From: Bartonella sp. MM73XJBT.G
Lineage (GTDB): Bacteria; Pseudomonadota; Alphaproteobacteria; Rhizobiales; Rhizobiaceae
Length of the DNA stretch: 53,429 nt
Direction of reading: 5' to 3'
Assembly: GCF_028618435.1 (NCBI RefSeq)
Contig: NZ_JAQISW010000013.1
Coordinates: forward strand, 1-53,429
The notes beneath the pieces were generated by a model, which was not told the origin of the DNA, did not search any database, and was given only the letters and a program-made list of their open reading frames with translations. How positions within the stretch are numbered: the first letter of the stretch is position 1; each line of letters opens with the position of its first letter. Shown piece after piece: positions 38,596-49,855 of the stretch. Position numbers and translations under genes: made by a program.

Positions 38596-39870
38596 ATGAG
38601 CAAAATTAGCAATAGCGGGAACGAATCAAAAAATACTCTCTATTGCTCGTTCTGCGGCAAGAGTCAACATGAGGTGCGTAAGCTCATTGCGGGGCCTACT
38701 GTATTTATCTGTGATGAATGTGTAGAGCTTTGCATGGATATTATTCGGGAAGAAAACAAGTCTTCTGGGGTTAAGGTGCGTGATGGTGTTCCTACTCCAC
38801 AGGAAATTATAACAGTTCTTGATGATTATGTTATTGGTCAGCAGTATGCAAAGCGTGTTCTTTCTGTTGCCGTTCATAATCATTATAAACGGTTGGCGCA
38901 TCAGTCTAAAAGCAATGATATTGAATTGGCTAAATCAAATATTCTTCTTGTTGGTCCAACGGGCTGCGGTAAAACTTATCTTGCACAAACATTAGCACGT
39001 ATTATTGATGTTCCTTTTACAATGGCGGATGCGACCACTTTAACTGAAGCAGGTTATGTGGGGGAAGATGTTGAAAATATTATTTTAAAACTTCTTCAAG
39101 CGGCGGATTATAACGTTGAACGTGCGCAGCGTGGTATTGTTTATATTGATGAGGTTGATAAGATTTCTCGTAAGGCTGACAATCCTTCTATTACAAGAGA
39201 TGTTTCTGGAGAAGGAGTTCAGCAAGCTTTATTAAAAATTATGGAAGGAACGATTGCTTCTGTTCCTCCACAAGGTGGACGTAAACATCCCCAACAAGAG
39301 TTCCTTCAGGTTGACACCACAAACATTTTATTTATTTGTGGGGGGGCTTTTGCAGGTTTAGAGCGGATTATTTCAGGACGTGGTGAAAAAACTTCCATTG
39401 GTTTTTCTGCGACTGTTAAGGCTCCTGATGAACGTTGTGTTGGTGAAATTTTTCGTGATTTAGAGCCTGAAGATCTTATAAAGTTTGGTTTAATACCAGA
39501 ATTTATAGGGCGTCTTCCTATCGTTGCTACCTTAGAGGATTTAGACGTTAACGCTCTCGTGCAAATTTTGTCACAACCTAAAAATGCATTGGTAAAGCAA
39601 TATCAGCGTCTTTTTGAAATGGAAAATGTTGAGTTAGCATTTCACGAAGATGCTTTACGTGCTATCGCGAAGAAAGCAATTGAACGTAAAACTGGTGCAC
39701 GTGGTTTACGTTCCATTATGGAGAAGATCCTTCTTGAGACGATGTTTGAATTACCAGCTCTTGAAGGGGTTCAAAAAGTGGTTATTTCAAGCGATGTTGT
39801 TCATGGGAAAGCGAGTCCTCTTTATATTTACTCAGAACGTGCAGAAGATAAAGAGAATGTATCAGCATGA
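38596..39870 (+). CDS. clpX: ATP-dependent Clp protease ATP-binding subunit ClpX
   Basis: ClpX unfolds substrates and feeds them to ClpP. The 424-residue protein has a C4 zinc-binding domain at its start ([18 protein letters not shown] with ICDECVELC), Walker A GPTGCGKT, Walker [10 protein letters not shown], and the C-terminal [14 protein letters not shown]. The AAAGGAAAG site precedes the ATG. It lies between clpP and lon. Confidence 0.98.
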   Translation: MSKISNSGNESKNTLYCSFCGKSQHEVRKLIAGPTVFICDECVELCMDIIREENKSSGVKVRDGVPTPQEIITVLDDYVIGQQYAKRVLSVAVHNHYKRLAHQSKSNDIELAKSNILLVGPTGCGKTYLAQTLARIIDVPFTMADATTLTEAGYVGEDVENIILKLLQAADYNVERAQRGIVYIDEVDKISRKADNPSITRDVSGEGVQQALLKIMEGTIASVPPQGGRKHPQQEFLQVDTTNILFICGGAFAGLERIISGRGEKTSIGFSATVKAPDERCVGEIFRDLEPEDLIKFGLIPEFIGRLPIVATLEDLDVNALVQILSQPKNALVKQYQRLFEMENVELAFHEDALRAIAKKAIERKTGARGLRSIMEKILLETMFELPALEGVQKVVISSDVVHGKASPLYIYSERAEDKENVSA

Positions 39871-40053
39871 CATTGCTGCGATATACAATATAAAAAGAGT
39901 TAATGAATGGTATTTAATAAACGTTTCTAATAATATCGTTATAATGCTTGATTTATGTGTTAGCAATTACCACTTCATGTATTGTGGAGAGCTGAGGTTT
40001 TCTAAGGGTGGGCTTGGTATTATAGATAGCTCATAGCTCCAGAAAGGAGAGTT

Positions 40054-42480
40054 ATGCAATATATTGATGAAAAGACAGATGAAGTGAGAGATGGGGTTTA
40101 TGCTGTTTTACCTCTTCGTGATATTGTTGTCTTCCCCCATATGATTGTTCCACTTTTTGTGGGCCGCGAAAAATCAATTCGTGCTCTTGAAGAAACGATG
40201 GCGGTTGATAAGCAAATACTTTTGGTGACACAAAAAAATGCTTCTGATGATGATCCAAAATCAGAGGATATTTATCATATTGGTACATTTGCCAATATTC
40301 TCCAACTTTTAAAGCTTCCTGATGGAACGGTAAAGGTCTTGGTTGAAGGGACTGCACGTGCAAAAATTAGTCAATTTTCTTTAAGTGATGGTTATCATCA
40401 GGCTTTTGCAGCTGTTACAGAAGAACCTAGAGAGGGTGATGTTGAGATTGAAGCTCTTTCAAGGTCGGTAATTGCTTATTTTGAAAACTATGTAAAGCTT
40501 AACAAAAAAATCTCTCCTGAAGTTGTCAATGCAATAGGCCAGATTGATAATCCTTCTAAGCTTGCTGATACGATTGCCTCTCATTTGATGATTAAACTTG
40601 CAGAAAAACAGGAAATATTAGAGCTCTTATCTGTACGAGCTCGTCTTGAACGTGTTCTATCTTTCATGGAAGGAGAAATTTCTGTTTTGCAGGTTGAAAA
40701 ACGTATTCGTTCGCACGTGAAACGGCAAATGGAAAAAAACCAACGGGAATATTATCTCAATGAGCAAATGAAGGCTATTCAAAAAGAGTTAGGAGCAGGA
40801 GATGATAGCCGCGATGAGCTCTCTGAGCTAGAAGACCGTATTAAGAGTACAAAACTATCCAAGGAAGCACAGGAAAAAGCTGGAGCAGAATTGAGAAAAT
40901 TACGGAATATGTCTCCGATGTCTGCAGAGGCAACAGTTGTACGTAATTATCTTGATTGGTTATTAGCAATGCCTTGGGGTAAAAAGTCAAAAATTAAGAA
41001 TAATTTAGACTTTGCTGAAAAGGTCATGAATAATGAGCATTTTGGTCTTGAAAAAGTGAAAGAACGCATTGTTGAATATTTAGCAGTGCAAAGCCGAGCA
41101 TCAAAAATAAAAGGACCCATTATTTGTTTACTAGGTCCTCCAGGTGTAGGGAAAACGTCACTAGCGCGCTCTATTGCAAAAGCAACGGGGCGTGAATATG
41201 TTCGTATTTCATTAGGAGGAGTGCGAGATGAAGCAGAAATTCGTGGACATCGCCGGACATATATTGGCTCTATGCCTGGGAAAATTATTCAGTCTATGAA
41301 AAAAGCTAAAAAATCTAACCCGCTTTTCTTGCTTGATGAAATTGATAAAATGGGACAAGATTTTCGTGGAGATCCTTCCTCTGCTTTATTAGAAGTTCTT
41401 GATCCTGAACAAAATGCTACATTCATTGACCACTATTTGGAAGTTGAATATGATCTTTCTGATGTCATGTTTATCACAACTGCCAATACCCTTAATATTC
41501 CAGGTCCATTAATGGATCGAATGGAAATTATTCGTATTGCAGGTTATACTGAATGTGAAAAAATGGAAATTGTTAAGCAGCATCTTTTACCAAAGGCACT
41601 CAAAGACCACTGTTTGTCTAAAAAAGAACTCAGCATTTCTGATGGAGCACTAAGATCCATTATTCAGTTTTACACACGTGAAGCAGGTGTTCGTAATCTT
41701 GAGCGTGAACTCATGAAAATAGCCCGTAAATCTGTTACAAAAATTCTCAAAACGCATCAAAAATCTGTAAAGGTTACAGAAAGTAATCTCGGTGATTTCT
41801 TGGGTGTTAAACGTTATCATTACAATCAGATTGAAGGAGAAAATCACATTGGTGTTGTAACAGGTCTTGCGTGGACAGAAGTTGGTGGAGAGTTATTGAC
41901 CATCGAAGGTGTGATGATGCCCGGCAAAGGCAAGATGACTGTAACTGGAAATTTGCGTGATATTATGAAAGAGTCTATTTCCGCGGCAGCATCTTATGTG
42001 CGTTCTCGTGCTGTTGATTTTGGGGTTGAACCTTCACTTTTTGAAAAATGCGATATCCATGTTCATGTTCCAGAGGGAGCGACACCAAAAGATGGACCAT
42101 CTGCTGGGATTGCTATGGTGACAGCAATTGTTTCAGTCCTTACAGGGATAGCTGTGCATAAAGATATTGCAATGACTGGTGAAATTACTTTACGTGGACG
42201 TGTTTTACCAATTGGTGGATTAAAAGAAAAACTCCTAGCTGCGCTTCGAGGAGGGATAAAAAAAGTACTTATCCCTGAAGAAAACGCAAAAGATTTGGTT
42301 GATATTCCTGATGATGTCAAAAATAATATGGAAGTTATTCCAGTAAATCATGTGAGTGAAGTTTTGAAACACGCTCTGGTTCGTTTTCCTGACACTATTG
42401 AGTGGAAAGAACCTTCTACAGTAGCTGTCCCTATCCGGTCAGAGAACAGCGATAGTGAAGGAATACAGATTGCGCACTGA
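40054..42480 (+). CDS. lon: ATP-dependent protease Lon
   Basis: Lon degrades damaged and regulatory proteins and is heat-shock linked. The 808-residue protein has the N-terminal substrate domain, Walker A GPPGVGKTSLARSIA, Walker B NPLFLLDEIDKMG and a C-terminal Ser-Lys protease domain with PKDGPSAGIA (catalytic Ser near residue 680-690). GAAAGGAGAG is a strong ribosome-binding site. About 180 bases after clpX, with a TATAAT-like hexamer near 39939 that might be its promoter. Confidence 0.98.
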   Translation: MQYIDEKTDEVRDGVYAVLPLRDIVVFPHMIVPLFVGREKSIRALEETMAVDKQILLVTQKNASDDDPKSEDIYHIGTFANILQLLKLPDGTVKVLVEGTARAKISQFSLSDGYHQAFAAVTEEPREGDVEIEALSRSVIAYFENYVKLNKKISPEVVNAIGQIDNPSKLADTIASHLMIKLAEKQEILELLSVRARLERVLSFMEGEISVLQVEKRIRSHVKRQMEKNQREYYLNEQMKAIQKELGAGDDSRDELSELEDRIKSTKLSKEAQEKAGAELRKLRNMSPMSAEATVVRNYLDWLLAMPWGKKSKIKNNLDFAEKVMNNEHFGLEKVKERIVEYLAVQSRASKIKGPIICLLGPPGVGKTSLARSIAKATGREYVRISLGGVRDEAEIRGHRRTYIGSMPGKIIQSMKKAKKSNPLFLLDEIDKMGQDFRGDPSSALLEVLDPEQNATFIDHYLEVEYDLSDVMFITTANTLNIPGPLMDRMEIIRIAGYTECEKMEIVKQHLLPKALKDHCLSKKELSISDGALRSIIQFYTREAGVRNLERELMKIARKSVTKILKTHQKSVKVTESNLGDFLGVKRYHYNQIEGENHIGVVTGLAWTEVGGELLTIEGVMMPGKGKMTVTGNLRDIMKESISAAASYVRSRAVDFGVEPSLFEKCDIHVHVPEGATPKDGPSAGIAMVTAIVSVLTGIAVHKDIAMTGEITLRGRVLPIGGLKEKLLAALRGGIKKVLIPEENAKDLVDIPDDVKNNMEVIPVNHVSEVLKHALVRFPDTIEWKEPSTVAVPIRSENSDSEGIQIAH

Positions 42481-42711
42481 TTCACGCATCTTTCTTATAT
42501 CGACATTTTAAAAGGTACAGAAGGCATTGTTGTGGTTATTATTCTTTTTTTTGTTAAAAAAAGTGAAAAATTCCGTGAATAACTGTGATTATTGCTAAAA
42601 AAACAATGTTTTGAATAAAAATAAGATTTCTGTTTGCTGTACTTTTCAATAAACTGATCAATAACATGATTAGATCATGTTGTCAGTTAATATAGGGAAA
42701 GGAAATATCTT

Positions 42712-42990
42712 ATGAATAAAAGTGAACTGGTTAGTTCCGTTGCTGAAAAGGCAGGTGTTTCGAAAGCGCAAGCTGGTGCTGTTGTTGACGCTTTTATGGC
42801 TTCTATAACAGAAACTTTAGCTTCAGGAGGCGATGTACGTCTTCCAGGTTTTGGCTCTTTTGAAGTTTCTCATCGTGCTGCGACAAAGGGGCGTAATCCT
42901 TCAACTGGTGCTGAAATCGATATTCCAGCACGTTCTGTGCCTAAATTTTCTGCAGGAAAAAGCCTTAAAGAAGCGGTTAATAAAAAATAA
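42712..42990 (+). CDS. hupB: DNA-binding protein HU (HU-beta type)
   Basis: HU bends and compacts DNA. The 92-residue protein shows MNKSELVSSVAEKAGVSKAQA, GFGSFEVSHRAATKGRNP (the DNA-binding arm start) and the ending SAGKSLKEAVN. GGGAAAGGAAA precedes the ATG. The lon-hupB order is the rhizobial one, and a strong terminator follows at once. Confidence 0.97.
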   Translation: MNKSELVSSVAEKAGVSKAQAGAVVDAFMASITETLASGGDVRLPGFGSFEVSHRAATKGRNPSTGAEIDIPARSVPKFSAGKSLKEAVNKK

Positions 42991-43004
42991 TTTAAACAAC
43001 ATTA

Positions 43005-43039
43005 AAAAAAACCCGATTTATTTATAAGCGGGTTTTTTT
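43005..43039 (+). terminator. rho-independent terminator after hupB
   Basis: AAAAAAACCCG (43005-43015) pairs with CGGGTTTTTTT (43029-43039) around a 13-base loop, and the right arm is a run of seven T. It lies 15 bases after the hupB stop. It is the clearest terminator in the window together with that after secG. Confidence 0.85.
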
Positions 43040-43907
43040 ACAGATATTTCTTAGACAGAGATATTGTAGTACGTTTTTCATGTAAAAATTTTAAGTCTTT
43101 GTACCTTTTTTCTCATTTCATGAATGACTAATGTTTCTGAAAATGATTGTAAAAGTTACATAAAATACCATAGGCTTGAAATGTATATTTTTTAACCTTT
43201 TCAATAAATATTCCATTTTAATAATGGGCTATTATAGAGCTTATAAAATATGAGTTAATTTTTATTATGTGGAAGGGCTAAAGAGTTTCTTCAGAAACAG
43301 TACCTATAAATAGTATAAAACAAAAAAATTCTGTGAAATGTATAAAATTTTCTATAAGCTACCGTTTTTTGCTTAATAAGGGTGCTCGTTGACGGTATCA
43401 TACTATTTTTCAGTTTCTATAATGTTGTGGTCAGCTCTCGGCGTTTGAGGCTAGTGCATAAAGAATAGTTTTATTCTTTTTAATAGCTCTCTTAACTTAC
43501 AAGACTAGTCTCGCTAGTGTGAGCGAGCACTTGACGGATTAAGCAGATGGTCTTTATTGATTGCTATAAGTAGAGTCTGAAATAAAAAAATACGATATTT
43601 AAGTTGCTCATTTAAGATAGAAAGAGATAAATTATAATTATAAGTCAAAATATTGTAAGTTTATTTTATAAAGAGGTATTGCCATTTCAATGATGCAAGC
43701 GAGTATTTTTTTCTTTATTACACAAAGTTAAAATGAGAAGGTCTCATAAACATTAAGAAAAAAGTCAAAAAAAGAAAAGATTATTATTATAAAATAATAT
43801 ATTGATATAATTATTCGTATCTTTTACATTATTGAATAAATGCTGAAATATAAACAGCAATCTATCGATTGAGATAGTATTTTTAACAAGGTGTCAGAAT
43901 ATATTTT
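43040..43907. other. 868-base gap between hupB and trmFO
   Basis: No gene is visible. The two genes on either side converge. AAAGAATA (43460-43467) and TATTCTTT (43472-43479) form a perfect 8-bp hairpin. GTGCTCG near 43383 and CGAGCAC near 43526 are inverted, and ACTAG-TCTCG-CTAGT is a hairpin between them, so a structured transcript from about 43380 to 43540 is possible. The rest is AT-rich. In many rhizobia tRNA-Val and the nuo operon follow hupB; neither is here. Confidence 0.4.
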
Positions 43908-45320
43908 TTATAAATAGGCGCTCTTTGATTCCTTATTCGTTAACCACTGAATACAATCATTGAGAGCTCTCGCTGTTATAGCTTGTTTTTTTGCTAATTT
44001 TTTTTCTTTACTTGGCAAGCGTTTTCTTGAATCTTTAAGAGAAGCAATAGGGGGGAAGAGTCCAAAATTGATATTCATTGGCTGAAAAGACTGTCTTTCT
44101 GCTTCTTCATCTATAATGTGTCCTCCCGTAATATGATTCAAAAGAGCTCCGAATGCTGTGGTTTGTGGGGGAGTGCAAGGACAATTATGATGATATTCGG
44201 CAGCAGTAAAACGTCCAGCAAGAAGCCCTATAGCCGCTGATTCTACATAGCCTTCACATCCGGTAATTTGCCCTGCAAAGCGTAATTGTTTTTTTTGTTT
44301 TAAACGAAGGGTTTGATCAAGGATAATTGGAGAATTGAGATAGGTATTACGGTGAAGACCACCAAGGCGTGCAAATTCTGCTTTTTCGAGACCGGGAATC
44401 ATTCTGAAAATGCAAACCTGTTCTCCATATTTTAGTTTTGTTTGAAAGCCAACCATATTGTAAAGCGTTCCGAGTTTATTATCTTGGCGTAATTGAACGA
44501 CAGCATAGGGTTTAACGGTAGGATTATGGGCATTTGTTAAGCCCATAGGTTTCATAGGACCGTGCCTTAAAGTTTCAATCCCACGCTCAGCCATAATTTC
44601 GATGGGAAGGCATCCATCAAAATAGGGCGTTTTTTCAAAGTCACGAAACTCTGTTTTCTCTGCATTTTTTAGTGCTTCAACGAATGTTTCATATTGTTCT
44701 TTGTTGAGGGGACAATTAAGATAATCTTTTCCTGTTCCTTCAGGACCAATTTTATCGTAGCGAGACTGATACCAACAAATATTCATATCAATACTATCGG
44801 TATGGATAATAGGTGCAATAGCATCATAAAAAGAAAGGGCTTTTATGCCGGTTATTGCTTTTAACTCTTGAGCAAGTGCAGGCGAGGTAAGGGGCCCCGT
44901 TGCAATAACAACGTGTTTCCAATCTCTAGGAATCTCTTGAATTTCTTCGCGTTTGATCTTTATAAGCGAATGGTTTTCAAGTGCTGATGTCACGGTTTTT
45001 GAAAATCCATCACGGTCAACAGCAAGAGCACTTCCCGCGGGGACTTTATTGGCATCAGCAGCTTTCATAATTAATGATTTTGCTAATCGCATTTCAGCGT
45101 GTAAAAGCCCTACGGCATTTGTTGATGAATCATCAGAACGAAAGGAGTTTGAACAAACCAGTTCTGCCAATTTATCAGTTTTATGGGCATCTGATTTTTT
45201 TTGGGGACGCATTTCATGCAAAACAACAGGAATTCCTGATTGAGCGATTTGCCAGCTTGCTTCACACCCTGCAAGACCGCCACCGATAATATGAATTGGA
45301 GTATCAAATGTCTTTAACAT
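43908..45320 (-). CDS. trmFO: methylenetetrahydrofolate--tRNA-(uracil-5-)-methyltransferase TrmFO
   Basis: TrmFO is a folate- and FAD-dependent enzyme that makes ribothymidine at position 54 of tRNA. The 470-residue protein starts with the dinucleotide-binding [18 protein letters not shown], then [33 protein letters not shown] (positions 31-63) and the C-terminal NFGLFPP, all family marks (older name Gid). It is convergent with hupB and divergent from the tRNA-Leu gene. Confidence 0.96.
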   Translation of the reverse strand: MLKTFDTPIHIIGGGLAGCEASWQIAQSGIPVVLHEMRPQKKSDAHKTDKLAELVCSNSFRSDDSSTNAVGLLHAEMRLAKSLIMKAADANKVPAGSALAVDRDGFSKTVTSALENHSLIKIKREEIQEIPRDWKHVVIATGPLTSPALAQELKAITGIKALSFYDAIAPIIHTDSIDMNICWYQSRYDKIGPEGTGKDYLNCPLNKEQYETFVEALKNAEKTEFRDFEKTPYFDGCLPIEIMAERGIETLRHGPMKPMGLTNAHNPTVKPYAVVQLRQDNKLGTLYNMVGFQTKLKYGEQVCIFRMIPGLEKAEFARLGGLHRNTYLNSPIILDQTLRLKQKKQLRFAGQITGCEGYVESAAIGLLAGRFTAAEYHHNCPCTPPQTTAFGALLNHITGGHIIDEEAERQSFQPMNINFGLFPPIASLKDSRKRLPSKEKKLAKKQAITARALNDCIQWLTNKESKSAYL

Positions 45321-45488
45321 AGTCGACTTATTAGCCTAAGTCGCCGTGTATGAAAAGCGTAGATTTTGTTTTGTTCTTTGTAAGAAAGACGTGTATTGAG
45401 TTTTTTTTAATATATTTGTTTGCTTTTTTTCTATAATTAATGGTATAGAAACGCCGCTTGTATAAGGTTATTAGCTTGCTTAGTTTGA

Positions 45489-45571
45489 GCGGATGTGGCG
45501 AAATTGGTAGACGCACCAGATTTAGGTTCTGGCGGGAGACCGTGGGGGTTCGAGTCCCTCCATCCGCACCA
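45489..45571 (+). tRNA. tRNA-Leu (anticodon TAG)
   Basis: GCGGATG (45489-45495) pairs with CATCCGC (45561-45567), followed by A and an encoded CCA (45569-45571). The anticodon loop TTTAGGT (45521-45527) gives TAG at 45523-45525, and a long variable arm (GGCGGGAGACCGT) is present as expected of tRNA-Leu. The T loop GGTTCGAGTCC is standard. It lies between trmFO and tig. Confidence 0.96.
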
Positions 45572-45705
45572 AAGCAATCCCTTAAGTGCTACGGATTTCT
45601 ACGTGTCTGGAATTCCGCTTCATGGTAATGTAACACTTGAAGTGTTAGAATGTAATGATGATTAGAGAGGGGTTATCCCTTTCCTTAGAAAAATGAAGGT
45701 GTTTA

Positions 45706-47133
45706 ATGCAGGTTACCGAGACGCTTAATGAAGGACTGAAGCGCGAAATTAAGATCGTGGTTCCAGCGAAAGATTTAGAAAAAAAGTTGAATGAACGATT
45801 GGATGATACCAAGGGTAAAATCAAGCTTAATGGTTTTCGTCCTGGTAAAGTGCCAGGTGGGCATTTGCGAAAAATGTATGGTAAATCTTTCATGGCAGAG
45901 ATTCTCAATGAGATACTCGCTGATGCGCCACGTTCTGTTTTAGCAGACCGCGATGAACGTCCAGCGATGCAACCGAAAGTTGATATAGATGAAGATGAAA
46001 AAACTCTAGATGGAAAAGCCGATTTTACTTTTAGTTTAAAGTATGAGGTTTTACCAAAAATTGAAATTAAAGCCTTTGAACATATTGAGGTTATTCGTGA
46101 AATTGCAGCTATTCCTGAAAAGGATATTGATGAGCAAGTCAATCGCGTCCTTTCTTCTACACGGAATTATTCTCTAAAAGAGGGATCTTCCGAAGAAGGT
46201 GATCGTATTACCATAGATTATCTAGGTAAGCTTGAGGGAGTTCCATTTGAAGGTGGGGCAGATAATGATGCACAACTGATTCTTGGATCAAAACAATTTA
46301 TTCCTGGTTTCGAAGAACAATTGGTTGGTATAAAAGCTGGGGATGCAAAAACAATTTCTGTAAAATTCCCAGATAATTATAGTGCAGCGCATTTAGCAGG
46401 ACGAGAAGCAGAATTTGATATCACTATCAAAGCTGTCTTCAAACCAGATGAATTAAAAATTGATGATGAGGCGGCGAAAAAAGTTGGCTTAGAATCTCTA
46501 GATCGCTTGCGTGAGGTTGTTCGTGGACAGATTGAAAGTCAATATGGTTCAATGACACGTCAAAAAATTAAGCGTCAAATTCTTGATGCTTTAGATGCTG
46601 ATTATAATTTTGAGATTCCTGAAGGGCTTTTAGAAATTGAATTCAATAATATATGGGCTCAGGTTAATGATGATTTGAAAAAGGCTGGGCGTACTTTTGA
46701 AGACGAGGGTATTACAGAAGAAAAGGCACGGGAGGAATATCGTGTCCTTGCGCAACGTCGCGTCCGTCTTGGTTTAGTGCTTTCTGAAATTGGAATGAAG
46801 GTCGGTGTTAAAGTTAGTGAGGATGAGCTAAAAGCAGCTGTTTTTGAGCAAGTTCGTCAATATCCTGGTCAAGAAAAAGAGATTATGGATTTTTTCCGTA
46901 AGACGCCGGAAGCTGTTGAAAATCTGCGTGCTCCGATTTTTGAAGAAAAAGTTATTGATCATTTGTTAGCACAGATAAAAGTTACAGATAAAGAAGTGAC
47001 GATTGAAGAATTAATGAAAGAATATGACGAATTAGATCTTCCTGAAGAAAAGCCGGCAAAGAAAAAATCTGCTGTGAAAGAGAAGTCTGCAGAGAAAACA
47101 TCGGCTAAGAAAAAGGCTTCTAAAAAAGCTTAA
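45706..47133 (+). CDS. tig: trigger factor
   Basis: Trigger factor is the ribosome-bound chaperone. The 475-residue protein starts [20 protein letters not shown] and carries the ribosome-binding signature [17 protein letters not shown] in its N-terminal domain. An FKBP-type isomerase domain follows (about 160-245, [20 protein letters not shown]), then the helical C-terminal domain. A Lys/Ala-rich tail of about 25 residues ends the protein, common in this group. An ACAAGCCCG/CGGGTTGT hairpin shortly after the stop (about 47149-47172) may be a weak terminator. Confidence 0.97.
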   Translation: MQVTETLNEGLKREIKIVVPAKDLEKKLNERLDDTKGKIKLNGFRPGKVPGGHLRKMYGKSFMAEILNEILADAPRSVLADRDERPAMQPKVDIDEDEKTLDGKADFTFSLKYEVLPKIEIKAFEHIEVIREIAAIPEKDIDEQVNRVLSSTRNYSLKEGSSEEGDRITIDYLGKLEGVPFEGGADNDAQLILGSKQFIPGFEEQLVGIKAGDAKTISVKFPDNYSAAHLAGREAEFDITIKAVFKPDELKIDDEAAKKVGLESLDRLREVVRGQIESQYGSMTRQKIKRQILDALDADYNFEIPEGLLEIEFNNIWAQVNDDLKKAGRTFEDEGITEEKAREEYRVLAQRRVRLGLVLSEIGMKVGVKVSEDELKAAVFEQVRQYPGQEKEIMDFFRKTPEAVENLRAPIFEEKVIDHLLAQIKVTDKEVTIEELMKEYDELDLPEEKPAKKKSAVKEKSAEKTSAKKKASKKA

Positions 47134-47261
47134 TATTTCCGCAAATAAAACAAGCCCGATGGAAACGGGTTGTTGTGATATTGTTATATTCCAAGCTTGT
47201 ACTGTAAATGGTTTGAAATAAATTATGAGATATATTTTAAAATATTGGTGGTGGATTGGCA

Positions 47262-48761
47262 ATGAGCATCATTGATACGCGTGCACCTAATTCTAAACGT
47301 TTTATTTCTGGCGTTACAGGTGATTGGGAAGTCATCATTGGCATGGAGGTTCATGCGCAAATCATATCAAATTCAAAACTTTTTTCAGGTGCATCAACCA
47401 AATTTGGTGCAGAGCCAAACAACCATGTATCACTTATTGATGCGGCTATGCCAGGGATGTTGCCTGTTCTTAATCAAGAATGTGTTCGTCAGGCAGTTCG
47501 AACAGGTTTGGGATTAAAAGCGCGTATTAATTTAAAATCTGTTTTTGATCGTAAGAATTATTTTTATCCAGATTTACCGCAGGGGTATCAGATTTCTCAG
47601 TTTCGATATCCCATTGTAGGAGAGGGGAAGATTATTATATCTGTTGGTCCAGATTCAAATGGTCAATTTGAGGATATTGAAATAGGAATTGAAAGATTAC
47701 ATCTTGAACAGGATGCTGGAAAATCAATGCATGATCAACATCCAACAATGTCTTTTGTGGATCTTAATCGCTCTGGTGTTGCGCTTATGGAAATAGTTTC
47801 CAAACCTGATATGCGCTCATCAGATGAAGCCAAAGCTTATATGACAAAATTGCGTACGATTGTTCGTTATTTAGGGACCTGCGATGGCAATATGGATGAA
47901 GGTTCTATGCGTGCAGATGTTAATGTATCCGTTCGCCGTCCTGGTGAAGCTTTTGGAACGCGGTGTGAAATTAAAAACGTTAATTCTATACGCTTTATTG
48001 GTCAAGCGATTGAGTATGAAGCGCGTCGTCAGATCGCGATTTTAGAAGATAGAGGCGTCATAGAGCAAGAAACTCGGCTTTTTGATGCCACTAAAGGAGA
48101 AACCCGCTCTATGCGCTCAAAGGAAGAAGCGCATGACTATCGTTATTTTCCTGATCCTGATCTTTTACCATTAGAATTTGATCAAGCATTTGTGGATGCT
48201 TTGGCCGCGGATTTACCAGAATTGCCTGATGCTATAAAAGCACGTTTTGTTAAAGAAATGGGATTGACAGTTTATGATGCTTCCATTCTTGTGACAGAAA
48301 AAGCTATTGCTGATTATTTTGAAGAAGTCGTTCGTGGGCGTGATGGAAAAATAGTTGCCAATTGGGTAATCAATGATCTTTTAGGGGCTTTAAATAAAAA
48401 TAATCGTGAAATTGAAGAGTCACCAGTATCGCCAAATCAATTGGGAAGCATTATTGATCTTATAAAAGAAGGCGTTATTTCTGGAAAAATTGCCAAAGAT
48501 CTTTTTGAGATTGTTTGGAATGAGGGGGGAGATCCACGCCAAATTGTAGAAGAGCGCAATATGAAGCAGGTAACTGATACAAAGGCTATTGAAAGAGCTG
48601 TTGATGAGATCGTTGCCAATAATTCTGATAAAGTTGCGCAAGCAAAGCAAAAGCCTGCTTTAGCAGGTTGGTTTGTTGGACAGGTAATGAAAGCAACAGG
48701 CGGTAAGGCAAATCCTCAAACTGTTAATGAATTAGTTAAGATGAAACTTGGCATAGATTAA
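47262..48761 (+). CDS. gatB: aspartyl/glutamyl-tRNA(Asn/Gln) amidotransferase subunit B
   Basis: GatB, with GatA and GatC, converts Glu-tRNA(Gln) and Asp-tRNA(Asn) to the amide forms. ATG 47262 gives [17 protein letters not shown]; a TTG six bases earlier is less likely. The 499-residue protein has the kinase-like core [13 protein letters not shown] near residue 23, [16 protein letters not shown], and [17 protein letters not shown], with a YqeY-like C-terminal domain. gatA and gatC are not adjacent in this window. Confidence 0.97.
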   Translation: MSIIDTRAPNSKRFISGVTGDWEVIIGMEVHAQIISNSKLFSGASTKFGAEPNNHVSLIDAAMPGMLPVLNQECVRQAVRTGLGLKARINLKSVFDRKNYFYPDLPQGYQISQFRYPIVGEGKIIISVGPDSNGQFEDIEIGIERLHLEQDAGKSMHDQHPTMSFVDLNRSGVALMEIVSKPDMRSSDEAKAYMTKLRTIVRYLGTCDGNMDEGSMRADVNVSVRRPGEAFGTRCEIKNVNSIRFIGQAIEYEARRQIAILEDRGVIEQETRLFDATKGETRSMRSKEEAHDYRYFPDPDLLPLEFDQAFVDALAADLPELPDAIKARFVKEMGLTVYDASILVTEKAIADYFEEVVRGRDGKIVANWVINDLLGALNKNNREIEESPVSPNQLGSIIDLIKEGVISGKIAKDLFEIVWNEGGDPRQIVEERNMKQVTDTKAIERAVDEIVANNSDKVAQAKQKPALAGWFVGQVMKATGGKANPQTVNELVKMKLGID

Positions 48762-48942
48762 ATTTTATGGGGTAGAGAAGAATTTATAAATATGATATCT
48801 TCTCGAAATGAAGGGATGAAAAATTATCCTATCAATTGGAGTTGTGTCTGAATTTACCAGCAAATTTTTCGGTAATTTAAAGCATTAACAAGTTTATTCC
48901 AGCGATTGATTTCATGAGCATACTGAAGAAATGGAATAGAAA

Positions 48943-49341
48943 ATGGCTCGTTTTTTTAAGCAAATCTTTACCTGGTGGAATGGTAATACCATGGGTACGC
49001 GTTTTTTCACATGGCGTAAAGGTAAGCAGATAGGGAAAGATCAATTTGGTAATATATATTATGAAGGGGGACTTCATAAGGATGGTTACCCGCACCGTTG
49101 GGTTATTTATAAAGACTATTCTGAACCTTCTACTATTCCACCAGGTTGGCACGGTTGGATTCATCATCGTTGTAAGTGGCCACCGACACAGGAAGATTAT
49201 CATTCCTATGAATGGGAAAAGCCGCACGTTGCAAATATGACAGGAACAAGTGAGGCCTATCGACCAAAGGGGGCTATCCCTTACAATGATGAGAGTCCTT
49301 GTGTACGTAAAGATTATGATGCGTGGTCACCTAAAAAATAA
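48943..49341 (+). CDS. NDUFA12 (B17.2)-like protein of respiratory complex I
   Basis: The 132-residue protein is a member of the NDUFA12 family, an accessory subunit or assembly factor of NADH:ubiquinone oxidoreductase in alphaproteobacteria and mitochondria. It has WNGNTMGTRFFTWRKG, GNIYYEGGLHK and the family core RWVIYKDYSEPSTIPPGWHGWIHH (residues about 50-74), ending NDESPCVRKDYDAW. It precedes the DUF2155 gene, a pairing common in rhizobia. The main nuo operon is not in the window. Confidence 0.9.
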   Translation: MARFFKQIFTWWNGNTMGTRFFTWRKGKQIGKDQFGNIYYEGGLHKDGYPHRWVIYKDYSEPSTIPPGWHGWIHHRCKWPPTQEDYHSYEWEKPHVANMTGTSEAYRPKGAIPYNDESPCVRKDYDAWSPKK

Positions 49342-49426
49342 AATGTTTTAATGGGCGTGTGTATTTTTGTCTTTTTTGGCTCTACGTTATAACAAGAGTT
49401 ATTTTTAGGGTGCGATTGGTTTAGAT

Positions 49427-49855
49427 ATGATGAGGTTTTCTTTCTTGTTAGGGTTGAAGCATTTTATATATATTTTTTTAATGGGAATTTTAGTGCTTTT
49501 ATCCTTAAATAGTGAGGGGCGGACTGAGCGTATTAGCAATGGAATTGCTGTATTTGCAGGTCTTGATAAAATTACAGGTCGGACGACGCGTTTTGAAGTT
49601 TCTCTTGGTGAAGTTTATCAGTATGGTGCATTACAGGTAATACCTCGTGCTTGTTATACGAGCTCTAAAGATGAACCAACGCGTACAACAGGTTTTGTTG
49701 AAGTCAATGAAGTAACATTAGATAAAAAAATACGTCGTATTTTTACAGGATGGATGTTTGCAGATAGTCCTGGTTTGAACGCTGTTGAGCATCCTATTTA
49801 TGATGTGTGGTTAAAAGATTGTAAACAAAGTTCTCAAAATCTACCTCTTCAGTAA
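49427..49855 (+). CDS. DUF2155 domain protein
   Basis: The 142-residue protein belongs to an uncharacterised alphaproteobacterial family. A hydrophobic start (about residues 12-28) is probably a signal peptide or anchor. The family core GIAVFAGLDKITGRTTRFEV, VYQYGALQVIPRACYT and IFTGWMFADSPGLNAVEHP follows. It is 85 bases after the NDUFA12-like gene. In rhizobia aat and the accBC genes often lie next, but here a 1.3-kb gap follows. The function is unknown. Confidence 0.87.
   Translation: MMRFSFLLGLKHFIYIFLMGILVLLSLNSEGRTERISNGIAVFAGLDKITGRTTRFEVSLGEVYQYGALQVIPRACYTSSKDEPTRTTGFVEVNEVTLDKKIRRIFTGWMFADSPGLNAVEHPIYDVWLKDCKQSSQNLPLQ

Noticed and set aside
39650-40036. 128-codon frame overlapping the end of clpX
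   Set aside because: Its first part is clpX in another frame, and the rest is spacer before lon. There is no ribosome-binding site or recognisable domain.
45645-46142. 165-codon minus-strand open frame opposite tig
   Set aside because: It is a shadow of the trigger factor N-terminal coding region, with Ser-rich composition typical of antisense frames.
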